Below, in pieces: positions 37,236-48,192 of a DNA stretch of 64,000 bases (within the stretch, counting starts at the first letter, position 1; each line of letters begins with the position of its first letter). Source of the stretch: Ganoderma boninense (lineage: Eukaryota; Basidiomycota; Agaricomycetes; Polyporales; Polyporaceae); assembly GCA_002900995.3 (NCBI GenBank), contig CM035310.1, positions 3,682,096 to 3,746,095 of the forward strand, read 5' to 3'. A program made the translations under genes and the position numbers. Below the pieces are notes generated by a model. It worked only from the letters and a program-made list of their open reading frames with translations. It was not told the DNA's origin and made no database searches.

Positions 37236-39177
37236 ATGCCTGCTCATGCCCGAAACCCTTCGACCGCCGCCTCAGATGGTGGAAGTGAATCGAGCCTTAC
37301 CGATTTTTCCTCATCGGAACTCCAGCCATCTGCGCTGTCCCATGCTCCTGCTCCTCCCGCTCAGTCGACCCAAGGGCGTGACCCGTCCATAGTTGCAAAG
37401 AAGCGATCGGATTCGACTCTCAGCACCCTGTCCTCTTCCGACTCAGAACCGCTGCAGGGTCGCGCCACTCGTCCCCGCACCCCGACCACTAGGAACGCCC
37501 AAGATGTACCGGGTCTGACCTTTTCACCCTCCACCGTCACGTCTTCTCCTGAGTCTATCAAAAGCTATGGGTTCTCTGCGCTGGATGAGTTTTCCGTTTT
37601 GGAAAATGTAGTCAAGGAAATCCTTGACAGCGGAGCTGAGGAAAACAAGGTCCAGAGCTTGTATGATCGAGCGCAGAAGCACCTCAAAATCTTCGATATG
37701 CCGCTTTATTCTTCCCTCGACACTCCCGAATGGGTCCATCGCGTTGCTGTTCCTCCAAGTGATGAAAGTCTCATGCCCGTGTTCAACCAATTCACGGTGC
37801 GGAGGCTTTTCAAGGCCATGTACGACACTGCTGAGGACCTCCAGCTCGAAGGAGGCAAGCGATATGTTGTGGCTGCTATTTGTGCCTGTGCCATACAGGC
37901 CAACAAGTTCGAGGAGAAAGAGCATGAATTTGCGAAGCGTGCGCAAGCCCTGGCGTCGACTTGGGCAGCATTCCTCCTATGGCCGTGTACGTTCATCTTC
38001 ATCTTCCGTATTCCGATACTATCTTGGTACACAATACTGAACGCCACGTACATCTAGTCTTTGCCAAAAAACATAACTCTATACTTTCTTTCGACGAAAT
38101 CTCTGTCAATGCTACTCCAACGATGGATGAGACTGTTTCTCTGATGGACGAGGGACTGAACCAGAACCGTGAAGGCACGCTACGAGACAAGGTATGTGAC
38201 AGTATGTCCTCCTATGAAGTGAAGCGGAACCGGTGTTTTTCTTGCCTGATTTCCTATCCACAGGTCCTTAGGCGTGATGGCTATAAATGCGTGTTGTCCG
38301 GGACACTCGAAAAGGCGGTATATCGCAATCGGACGTATGCTGTTGGTAGCGTGCTAGACGACCGACCGGTGAAGCGTGCCGAAAAGCTAGAGGTCGCACA
38401 TATTTTCAAACGCTCTCTCGTGGTTTATAGCAGCACCAGAAACAATCCAAAGGATAAGGAAAAGGTATGATTTATCCCAATACTATCCATCATAGAAATG
38501 TGACTCACATTTGAACGGCAGTTCCTCTCAATGTCTGCCACATTCGAAATCCTCAAACACTACTGCCAACTGGATCAGAAGTATTTAGACGACCCCGACT
38601 TGATAGACAAGCCAGAAAATGCAATGTTGCTCACTGAGCTCTACCATTCTACATTTGATGATTTCCTTTGGTGCTTGAAGCCCACCGAGGTCCGTATTGT
38701 CTTCCAGTGAGCGTATGTCATGAGGTCTTATATTAAGATATTCTGCCTCAGACTCCCAACCGCTACAAAGTGAAGGAACATGACCCTGTTTTGACCCATA
38801 TGACTGACTTTTCTCCATCCGATACCGATCGATATGTCACCTTCACGGACCACACCGCCGAGGATACCAACAAAGGAGTTGATGAAGCTGGGCCATCCAG
38901 GCCGCGACGAGGCACGAAGCGTCCTCGTGAAGCGAGACCTGTGGAACTTCCTGATCCAGAGCTGCTACGGCTTCACGCTGCGTTAATGGGTGTACTGCGG
39001 ATGAGCGGTGCTGCAGAGATTTTCACCTCGATTATGGAACGGCAGGGCCCTGGTGACGGGCCGGCAGTTCCCAGTGCCGATGGGATAGCGTTCATGAAGG
39101 AGATGATGGACCCTGAGGTGCAAGCGTTGAGGGACTCTGTTGCGGAGCTCGGGCTGTGGCCTGCCATTGCCCAGTAG
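37236..39177 (+). CDS. HNH_2-type endonuclease-like protein G, AHI motif intact
   Basis: Five exons: 37,236-37,986, 38,058-38,191, 38,264-38,464, 38,522-38,689, 38,752-39,177; all phases agree, 559 aa. Ser/Pro-rich N-terminus (about 110 residues), helical domain (YVVAAICACAIQA...WAAFLLWP), core VLRRDGYKCVLSG then KLEVAHIFKRSL, block FEILKHYCQLD...FLWCLKPTE, and C-terminal ELPDPELLRLHAALMGVLRMSGAA. The D-G-Y-K-C and V-A-H-I motifs match HNH_2 nucleases, so this and C are the only potentially active members here. G is the only plus-strand HNH gene and pairs with C in sequence, base composition and promoter. A short basic patch (RPRRGTKRPRE) in the last exon could be a nuclear signal. Intact. 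Confidence 0.82.
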
Positions 39178-39450
39178 TCGAGAGATTACTGTCTCTGTAA
39201 TAGCTTTCAAAGAAGCAACCGGTGAATGAATACTGTCATCAGGGGCGGTTAACTGGTAGGCCCTATCTTTTGGTTGGCCGAAGCCCCACAGATACAGGCG
39301 GAGACGCTAGCTTGAAGCTTCTGTTTGAAATACCACCATTTATGCAATGGCAACAGTGGATGTGCGATGAGTAGGACAAAGCGCAATGAGTAGTCACGAG
39401 AGGCAGACATATGTACAGGGCTGAAGGATACATCCTCCATAGCTAATCTA

Positions 39451-39643
39451 CTAGACTGCATGGGATATTGTACCAGCCGAATTCACCTGTGTCATTGCCT
39501 GGACGGCCTCCCGCAGCTCGACCTCCGCACACATTTTCGGTCCTTCATACTCAACGACAGACCTCCAGAACGCACCACCCGTCCACGCCATCCCACGGTG
39601 ATGTGAAGGAGAGCCCCCTTGCAGGATCACAAAGGTGTTGATC
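39451..39643 (-). pseudogene. Severed 3' end of HNH gene I
   Basis: The minus frame reads TFVILQGGSPS...GGAFWRSVVEYEGPKMCAEVELREAV and stops at 39,451, matching the last ~65 codons of F. It starts exactly where F reads SGAINTFVILQ, and the missing upstream part ends at SGAIH at 62,268, 22.6 kb away on the same strand. It is the 3' piece of one gene cut by the KDZ element. It also has a shortened segment before GGAFW compared with F. Confidence 0.85.
39636..39643. repeat. Left target-site duplication of KDZ element
   Basis: TGTTGATC, also the sequence at this place in uninterrupted gene F. The right copy is TGTGGATC (7 of 8). Confidence 0.7.
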
Positions 39644-39718
39644 ACCGAGCCTGTTCCATTACAATCCTAGTTGATGCTACTTACCCGGCTACCCAAAGTA
39701 CCCATCGTTGTCAAGCAA

Positions 39719-40050
39719 CCGACGCCGGCCGGACCAAACAACATAGCCACATTTGATAGCCGGGCCGGCGACGCTAATTTCCCTCTTTCAGTTGCCCGGC
39801 CGAGGGGCGCCCATACGTGGCTGTGCACACCGGCCGGTCGTGCTGCTCGTTTGGTTTTGGGCGATATCCACAACGTGCGACTGACAGTAGCGGCCATTTG
39901 GTCGCGAATGAACACCATAATCACAATATTAAGCAGAAATAGCTGTTGAAATGGCCACGCACGGTGTAGGTAGTCGGCCGGCCAATGCAGTGCCAGCGCT
40001 TGCTAGCCGGCCGCCCATCGCATGTAAGCGCCTTTGTTAACCGGCCGCGA
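39719..40050. repeat. Left subterminal GGCCGG motif cluster of KDZ element
   Basis: Seven GGCCGG or one-off motifs in about 330 nt, in both orientations, for example ACGCCGGCCGGACC and GTCGGCCGGCCAATG. Subterminal repeats of this kind often bind transposase; that role is inferred. Confidence 0.55.
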
Positions 40051-40396
40051 TTCAACTTCGGGCGGCGGTGCTTGGGGCAAAATATAGGGCCCCACTTCCA
40101 CCGTACAACCCTGTTAATTATTATCCTTACTTGCAATTAACACTCCAACTACGTAGCCTGAAATTGTGCTAATTTCTCTCCACCGGCACCATGTTTGGCT
40201 GACCTATGTAATATGTATCCTCGAGTACTATTGTAGGTACTACACCCCATGTATCAGATACCGGCACTCTCATGTTGACTTCTAGTAGGAAATATTCGTA
40301 ACTAAATCACACGACAAACGTATCAAGCAACATATTCACATCATCTTTAACAGGACCAAGGACATTTTGACGACTCTCAGCACATATTGATATTTA

Positions 40397-41251
40397 CTAC
40401 CTACTTAGCTCAAGCTCTTCTTGGACGATGCATTCATCCAATTCTCTCAACTCAGCCTCTTTGTCCGCCAGCACTCTCTCCAACGTGAGGTATATCTCTC
40501 CAGACGCTGTATGTAGGTCGTTCTTATCTGATTCAAAGATGAGCATCGGCGCGCCCTGGCTAGTATCAATAAACCCATTCCAGCCGGAGGCAAAGACAAC
40601 TTACCACATCTGCAGATGGGTTCATCCACCACTCGGGACATCGTTTCCCATCTCCAGGTCCATCGTGAGACCATGTCCACCATTTAGGAAACGTCCAGCT
40701 GTCTTCGAGTCCGTGAAGGACCTCGGGATTGAGAGTGCTGAGTGAAAGGTACGTCGATTTGTTGATACTCAACACGTTGAAGCGAAGGCGGCGATCTTCC
40801 CAAGTTGCCGCGCGAAGCAGGTAGGTGAGGGGATGGCAGGAGATCACTGCCGCACCGTGGGCAACCGACAGTGCCATTTCCATCGCACCTGCGAGGCCGA
40901 TCGCTGAGATGGCAACCCACTACACGCAAAGACGGTAGGTCAACATCACTGCGGCACGTCCTTAACACGTCGTCACTGTACAAATGCACTTACAAGCTCG
41001 CGGGCGATGCCATGGTTCCACCGGCGCAGCGTTAAACCATCGGCAGAGTCGGGCATAGCGTCTAGCGCTTCCCTGATCCTCCACACGACGAGGAGGGCTT
41101 CAAGACGTGCCGATGATAGCACATCTTTCGATATCTCATGTTGAAGGCTCATGGTGCGGTTCGAGGATGATTCCGGCCACAATCCAGAGACGATTGCGCG
41201 AGCGGCACCCGAGAGATCACATGCGCTGTAGGCGCCTTTGTTTATCTCCAC
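40397..41251 (-). CDS. KDZ cargo gene J, unknown function
   Basis: Three exons: 41,251-40,994, 40,919-40,605, 40,555-40,397; phases agree, 243 aa. It starts MEINKGAYSACDLSGAARAIV only 24 nt after the transposase stop codon, on the same strand. The middle exon has a weakly hydrophobic stretch (WVAISAIGLAGAMEMALSVAHGAAVIS) followed by a Trp-rich segment (DSWTFPKWWTWSHDGPG...CPEWWMNPS). The C-terminus is a charged helix (LERVLADKEAELRELDECIVQEELEL), probably coiled coil. I recognise no family. It could be a separate cargo gene or, less likely, a readthrough partner of the transposase. No lesion seen. Confidence 0.55.
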
Positions 41252-42681
41252 GTAAGTACATTTAATCCCGTGTAGCTAGGCCCTATACTTCGCCCTGGCA
41301 GTCGCAAACGCTGCCGAGGCATGGTCCCGCAATGTGCGCCACAACTCGACCTGCCGTTGCGCATAGGCACCATGGCCTTCCGTAATATCTATGCCTGCCA
41401 GCTCCTCCCACTCCACTGCCTTCCGCTCAAACGACCGGATGGTACATTCCATTTCGAATGGTACCAGTTCTAGCTCCTCATCCCATCGACACTTGCGTGC
41501 ATATGCTCGGAGCTACAGCATTCTTCGATCTGTAGCAGCTCAGTCCAGGTAGGTATGATGCCGTAGTTTCAATAAGTACTCACAGTCTTGTACCCACTGC
41601 GTTTCCTCACCCGCCGCAGTGTCCGACACGTTCCAGAACCATGCCGAGTGTGCGTTCCGCAGTCCGGGGGTAAACGACTCTATCGCTGCTGTGGAGACTT
41701 TGAGATCTTCCTTCTTTATCTCTTTGTATCGTAGGTGGAATGCTAGGAGGGCTTGTTCATCGGCACTGTTGTCAGCGTCGAAAAGACGCTCCATCGCTTG
41801 CCGGGCTTGCTGATACACTCGGACGTGTTTGCGGACGCCTTCGTCAGCAACGTGGATGTCGTCGAAGCTTCGAAGCTTCGCACGATACAATGACACATTT
41901 CGAACCTTAGCGCGGTACAGCAAAGACTTGTATCCGATGCCGGTACGGATTCCCTGGAGGGCGTCGTTGAGCTGGCCTTCGCGTAGCTGCCGCTCCTTTT
42001 TTGCGAGGTCCAACAAGTCCATTTGCGCGAGGAATTCGATGCCAAGTGTCGATGGAAGGCCTATAGGATGGACCTCCGGCCGATCGAGAGGCAGGTCGGC
42101 TGCCGACGTGCCAGGCTCTCCATGGTCTTCATCCCACTCCGCCCCGAAGGCTGTGGGATCAGTGCCGAGCTCCCCCCCATCGCCTGGAAGGTATCCCGGT
42201 ATGTGCCGATGCCCCGCCTTGTGGAATGCAGCGATAGAGGAAGCAAGTCGCTGCCTTTGCTGTACGAGCGAGAGCCGAGTCTGCGTACCAGAGCTGGCGT
42301 TCACTCGTCGTGCCGCGTAAGCAACGGCAAGCCTATAAAATGTCCCACCCTTCAGTATATGCTGGATGCAATGTCCAAAAGGCGTACTTTGTCTCTTCGA
42401 TGCGTAGTCCACTAGCAATCCAATGTGCGGCACCGAAGGCCTCCCCGCCGGCACCTTCGATGAGTTCCTTCTGTGCAAGCATCACCTGCACCTCCTTCCT
42501 TGTCGGCACTGGTTGAACACATCGTCAGACGTCGTATTGAACAGATACAACAACTTGCCTATACGTACACGGAGTACTCGAGACGTCATAGATATCCATG
42601 ACTGCCGGATTCTCCGACCTGCCAGCGTCTGCGGCATCGGCCTCTTCCCGCCACCGTGTACACTGCACAGGATCGGATCCA

Positions 42682-42689
42682 GCGGTCAG
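42682..42689. repeat. Target duplication, left of palindrome 1
   Basis: GCGGTCAG, identical to 45,436-45,443. With one copy removed, the transposase reads DELTAGSDPV in frame. Confidence 0.85.
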
Positions 42690-45435
42690 CAGCTGCTGTT
42701 GTGGTATTGATACATCATTTTACGGTTATCTCCCAGGAGCGTTTTACATCATATTACGGTTAAATGCATGATGTATCATAAGCCCCCAGGGCTTATGCCG
42801 GATTCTACCCAATTAGGCAAGGCCTCCTCCGGGGCCTCCAGGGAGAGCCCCCATGCTTATCTAAGCCCTCCCGGGCCTGCTGTGGCTGTACCCTTTTGCT
42901 ACTCCCATCAATCCTTGCCTCCCGGGCCTGCTGTGGCTGTACCCTTCTGTTCCTGCCATCAATTCTGGCCCCCGGGGCCTACTGTGGCTGTGTCCCCTTG
43001 CTTCTCCCATCAATCCTGCCTTCCGGGATGCCTCCTCCCATCAAATATCAACCTCCCGGCTTCCCTGGCCCAATTAGGCAAGTGCCCAGTGCCTGGGAGG
43101 TGGGGGACCTTGTTCCCCCTGCTGTTAGGCCATTCCTGGGCCGTTTCCCTTCATTGTAGGTGCGTTCTGTTCGCATTTTAAAGGCGAACAAAATGTATAT
43201 ACTCAGTTTACTACATAGTGGCCCCTACCCAGACCCATAGTGCCCCCTTAGGATCGACCTAGGGGGCACTGTTTGGTGAATATCTCTTCCGTTTCTTGGC
43301 CGTTTTGGGCGCATGAGGGCTCTTTGGATTCGCATTTTCAATACGCACCTAACGAGCCCTCATGCGTCCAAATCCGTCCAGCGGTCGTCCCGGAGCAGAT
43401 ACCTTCTCCTCCTGGGGAGCAGGTATCTGTATCTCAGCAACCCCTGGACCGTTTGCCTTGCTGTTTGCACTCACCTGTACGTCTGTTGTACTGCATTTCA
43501 TGCAATGTATTCACTTGTACATTGATAGTCAGCCTATCATGCAGGATGTCCATCAGTATGTAGCCTCTCCTACTTCGACGGCCCATATCTCCACAACGCA
43601 TGGGCCGTTTTTTGTGCCCGTGGTACGCCTGGAAAGCCCTTGCTCATAGCTTTCTAACGAGCCCCTGAACGTCCTGAACGGACCACTGGTCGTCCCGGGA
43701 GGCCAACCCTCTCCTCCTACCTCTATCTTATACTCATCCATCTATATCTCAGGCAGTTTCCCACCGTTTCCCCTCATCTCTTTTGCATCGTAGATGTGTA
43801 TGTACCTGCTACCTGAATCCATGATCATATTTGTTATCAGGCCAGTGGATCTATTTGGGCTCCCTTATCAGTATCCTCACAGTATACACCCTATGCCCCC
43901 CTTGGCCCACCATGGATAGGACATGTAATAGGTCGAATAAATAGAGCTAAATGAGGGCTATCCAACGCAACAAGAATCATGCAAAACGGTTGAGAGGAAG
44001 CCAACTTATAGCTTGAACAGTTCCTGTTAGCTGGTTTAAGACCCTGCCTTCCGGGTTAAGACACTTGCCCGGAGTGTCTTACTGTTATACAGTGGGTCTA
44101 CTGGAGTTGAAAACATCATAACTAGGCCAATACTTGACCGTTTTGCATGATTCTTGTTGCGTTGGATAGCCCTCATTTAGCTCTATTTATTCGACCTATT
44201 ACATGTCCTATCCATGGTGGGCCAAGGGGGGCATAGGGTGTATACTGTGAGGATACTGATAAGGGAGCCCAAATAGATCCACTGGCCTGATAACAAATAT
44301 GATCATGGATTCAGGTAGCAGGTACATACACATCTACGATGCAAAAGAGATGAGGGGAAACGGTGGGAAACTGCCTGAGATATAGATGGATGAGTATAAG
44401 ATAGAGGTAGGAGGAGAGGGTTGGCCTCCCGGGACGACCAGTGGTCCGTTCGGGACGTTCAGGGGCTCGTTAGAAAGCTATGAGCAAGGGCTTTCCAGGC
44501 GTACCACGGGCACAAAAAACGGCCCATGCGTTGTGGAGATATGGGCCGTCGAAGTAGGAGAGGCTACATACTGATGGACATCCTGCATGATAGGCTGACT
44601 ATCAATGTACAAGTGAATACATTGCATGAAATGCAGTACAACAGACGTACAGGTGAGTGCAAACAGCAAGGCAAACGGTCCAGGGGTTGCTGAGATACAG
44701 ATACCTGCTCCCCAGGAGGAGAAGGTATCTGCTCCGGGACGACCGCTGGACGGATTTGGACGCATGAGGGCTCGTTAGGTGCGTATTGAAAATGCGAATC
44801 CAAAGAGCCCTCATGCGCCCAAAACGGCCAAGAAACGGAAGAGATATTCACCAAACAGTGCCCCCTAGGTCGATCCTAAGGGGGCACTATGGGTCTGGGT
44901 AGGGGCCACTATGTAGTAACTGAGTATATACATTTTGTTCGCCTTTAAAATGCGAACAGAACGCACCTACAATGAAGGGAAACGGCCCAGGAATGGCCTA
45001 ACAGCAGGGGGAACAAGGTCCCCCACCTCCCAGGCACTGGGCACTTGCCTAATTGGGCCAGGGAAGCCGGGAGGTTGATATTTGATGGGAGGAGGCATCC
45101 CGGAAGGCAGGATTGATGGGAGAAGCAAGGGGACACAGCCACAGTAGGCCCCGGGGGCCAGAATTGATGGCAGGAACAGAAGGGTACAGCCACAGCAGGC
45201 CCGGGAGGCAAGGATTGATGGGAGTAGCAAAAGGGTACAGCCACAGCAGGCCCGGGAGGGCTTAGATAAGCATGGGGGCTCTCCCTGGAGGCCCCGGAGG
45301 AGGCCTTGCCTAATTGGGTAGAATCCGGCATAAGCCCCGGGGGCTTATGATACATCATGCATTTAACCATAATATGATGTAAAACACTCCTGGGAGATAA
45401 CCGTAAAATGATGTATCAATACCACAACATATGGT
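42690..45435. mobile_element. Palindrome element 1 (2.75-kb foldback)
   Basis: Left arm 42,690-43,990 and right arm 44,137-45,435 are inverted copies, over 99% identical by eye, around a 146-nt unique centre. Differences seen include a C/T in the ATATTACGG run, GCG versus GTG nearby, one extra T at about 43,212, and CCTG versus CCCG at about 43,673. The outermost ~15 nt match only partly; strong pairing starts at TGTTGTGGTATTGATACATC. An 8-bp duplication flanks it. Each arm has three to four ~56-bp tandem units (GGGCCTGCTGTGGCTGT...) and smaller hairpins. The open frames in the arms are mirror copies and not credible genes. It has no transposase, so it must be non-autonomous; 8-bp duplications fit hAT- or KDZ-type integration. 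A transcript would fold into a ~1.3-kb hairpin. Confidence 0.88.
42860..43025. repeat. Tandem ~56-bp units in left arm of palindrome 1
   Basis: Repeating unit with GGGCCTGCTGTGGCTGT, a CCCTT tract and CTCCCATCAATCCTTG; three fuller copies and a partial one. Mirrored in the right arm at about 45,112-45,275. Confidence 0.75.
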
Positions 45436-45443
45436 GCGGTCAG
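45436..45443. repeat. Target duplication, right of palindrome 1
   Basis: GCGGTCAG; see left copy. Confidence 0.85.
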
Positions 45444-48192
45444 TTCGTCAAACGCGACTGTTGCCGGAGACGATTCTCTGCATGCCCGCTGCCACTTCCT
45501 GGTGAGAAGAACGGCTACGTGCGATCAAGTATGGTCAAATCGTTTGAGCATGCGCCGAGGGGTAGAGAGACGAACGTACAGATCCTGGTAAGCTTCATCC
45601 AATTGGAATCATTCATATGGTCGTCGATGACCTCTCGCCGATGTGCCGAGGACATGCCGCGAGTGCTGTCGGCTACGGCGTTCGTCTTATTCCAGAGCGT
45701 CTCAATTATCTCGCCGTCTTGAACTCCGGCACCGAAGATGAAATTCAGGGAGAATCTCGGGAAGCATTTCGCCATGTGTCCATGCACGTGGAACTGTCCG
45801 ATGCCGCGAAGAATCGTGAGTCCCGGAGGCATATGGAGATGGGGGCTTTTGTCGAAGCGAGCGAAAAGGTGAATGAAAAATTGGCATATAATGTCGTAAA
45901 GAATGATGACGCACTTGAGCCCATTGAGGTAGAAGAAGATCCAGTGCAGTATGTAGTCCATGTTCCGCTGACTACCGTGCAATGAGCCATGGAGCCGAGC
46001 GGCATGCGAAGCGCACTGGAAACATACCGTTCACCTTGTTGAAAGTCAACGCATGCATGCGGCGCAAAGAAGCCGTGTCGAGAGCATGCGGCAGCCCCAA
46101 TTCCGGTGGCCTCGAGGTTGCCGCGATCCATCGTGGCATTCATGACAGCTCGATGGTCATGACAAGTAGACTTCTACTTCTGAAAAATATTTACAGATCC
46201 TCAGTGACTTTTCCTCACGCCTGGAAATTGGCACGCACCTCATTGAACTCTGCCGCAGTTTGTAAGTGCTGTTTATAGGGAGCATCGGTCACCATAAACG
46301 CATGGCCGTCCGCAAGTGCCACGTCGTCTTCGGGATTTCGCATCTTCCGGTGTTGGGCGCTGAAGTTCCCGTCGAGCACGATCGACCGGGTGTACTTCCA
46401 TCTACCGGTGTACACGTTAGTATGTGCTCTCATCATGATTGTGCAGTGCTGTAGATGGTTTACTGTTTTTCGTCACGCTCCCACCCTTCAGGCAGATTGC
46501 ATCCCGGTTGAGGACAGGCGGGGCAGCGGACGGCAAGGTCTCCAGGTCCGATTGTGTCTCCCCGGTGGCCGAATCCTGCCGTCTTCCTCATTTGCTGGTT
46601 ACGCACTGGCGGGACACTCGCAAGAGCTCCTTATATCGATCCTGGATTCAAAGCGTCTAGCTGTCATACGCAGGCACGTATCAACGTTCATATACACATA
46701 CCGGCACCATGTGAGGGAACGCAGGGTTTGTAGTACGACGAAGCTTGTTGTAGTAGTTCCGAGTAGACGTCTTGCATTCCTTGTTGGTGAGCAGGAAGTC
46801 GTCGAGCAGGCGAATGGTGAATACAGTCTTGGGGCGATGAATCGAGGCGGGATAGTAACCTAGGTCAAGAAGTTGTACGTCCTCTCGAGGCGCATTCAAA
46901 CACGTGCAGAATGTGAACGGCAGCTCGTGTATACCGTCGGTATCCACGACAACTACCATTCTAACATGTCCGTGTGTGCCCTGTGCTCCAGACGCTGCCT
47001 TTGAGCTGGGCTGCGGTTGCTGTGGTCCATCGCCCATCCACGGTAAGTCACTAACAACGGGGAGGAAGGCATCTGCGTTAGCTCCATAGTAGAAGTCTCC
47101 GTCTTCGTCCTCAAGCTCTGAGTCCGGTTCTTCCACGAGGAACGGTACGTCCTCCTCTTCGTCGGTCTGTTCATCTGCGTCGTCGGCACGTCCCACAGAG
47201 GCTGTCGCTCCAAACAGCGGTGCCGATGCTACTGAATCCGCCGTTCTGGCCAACGGCGTTGCCGCACCGCCCGGCACCGAAGCTGCCACATCTTCCGGGT
47301 TGTAGTTGACGTCGGTGGGACAAGGCCGCCCACGATGGCCACAGTGGATCTGCACACCAAGCTGCCGTAGCCACGCAGCTCGGTAATACATGCCTGACCA
47401 GAATTCAATGCGATGGAGAGGTTGCGAGGTATGTGCCGTTCTGCAGCAGCTCGCGCAGAACGTGGGGTACGCATGACAGGTTAGGCATCGCCATAACGCG
47501 GGATGCCCGCACGTCCCGATGCCCCCTGGCGGCGGCCCCTCGTTTGCGAGCTGCCGATGCAGGTACTCGTCTTGAACGGTAAGATACTCCCTCTGAAAGT
47601 CGTTCTGTGACTGTCCGCATGCCGCCATAGCCAGTGAGCAATAGGCTAGTGCTCACGGTTGAGGGCACATACCTTCGCCTTCCTCGGAGCTGCCGCGCTG
47701 GGGTCGAAGGTGATCTCGTTGTAGTCGGGTATATCGTCGGGTGCCGGGACATGTGGTATCTGCTCGGCGGTATGTGCCGCGCCCGGCTCCCCAGTTGCCG
47801 CCGCTGCCGCCCTCCGATGGAAGTGAACCTGTGACTTCTTCTTGATGAGCCGCACTCCTTGCTTGGTCTGTCGGGCCACGACAGACGTCTCGTCATATAG
47901 GGCTGGAGGGGCTAGAAACCGACGATTAGCCCCCATTGCAGTTCGGTCTGTCGATCGGAGAGGACGGGCGGAAGGAGGCAGTATGCAGTTAGGATGGCGA
48001 TTGTTCAGTCATAGGTACATAACAGTACGTTGTACCGGCAACTCGGACGTCCCGCCAGCGCTCATGGTCAGCATAGCGCGGACCATCCCCACCTCATTCG
48101 TCGTCGTGCCGATCATTACCCATTGTTGCAGCATGTGCCGCAGATTGCTCACCCGCTGCCGCACCCTCCAAGCCTCCGTACATAGTCGAAGC

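Larger units (their letters stand above)
41276..47936 (-). pseudogene. KDZ transposase, frameshifted and split by a palindrome
   Basis: Ten exons as read: 47,936-47,673, 47,610-46,702, 46,641-46,464, 46,401-46,239, 46,173-46,028, 45,971-45,576, 45,498 to 42,569 (holding the palindrome), 42,508-42,388, 42,332-41,584, 41,505-41,276. N-terminus: cysteine cluster (C122, C130, C133, C140, C143, C144), then the CxC2-type segment GIHELPFTFCTCLNAPREDVQLL. Core: YTRSIVLDGNFSAQHRKM, STCHDHRAVMNATM, GIGQFHVHGHMAKCFPRF, GEIIETLWNKTNAVADSTRGM, HRREVIDDHMNDSNW, hallmarks of KDZ transposases. Two breaks: a missing base near 46,603 (a Trp codon in SRQWRN cut to TG), and the 2,746-bp insertion at 42,690-45,435. 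Correcting only these two gives 3,333 nt, a whole number of codons, so the model is self-consistent. As it stands it cannot make transposase. Confidence 0.85.

Noticed and set aside
42768..43649. Pro-rich and other frames in palindrome 1 that occur twice
   Set aside because: They are identical because the arms are inverted copies; low-complexity translation of ~56-bp units, not genes.
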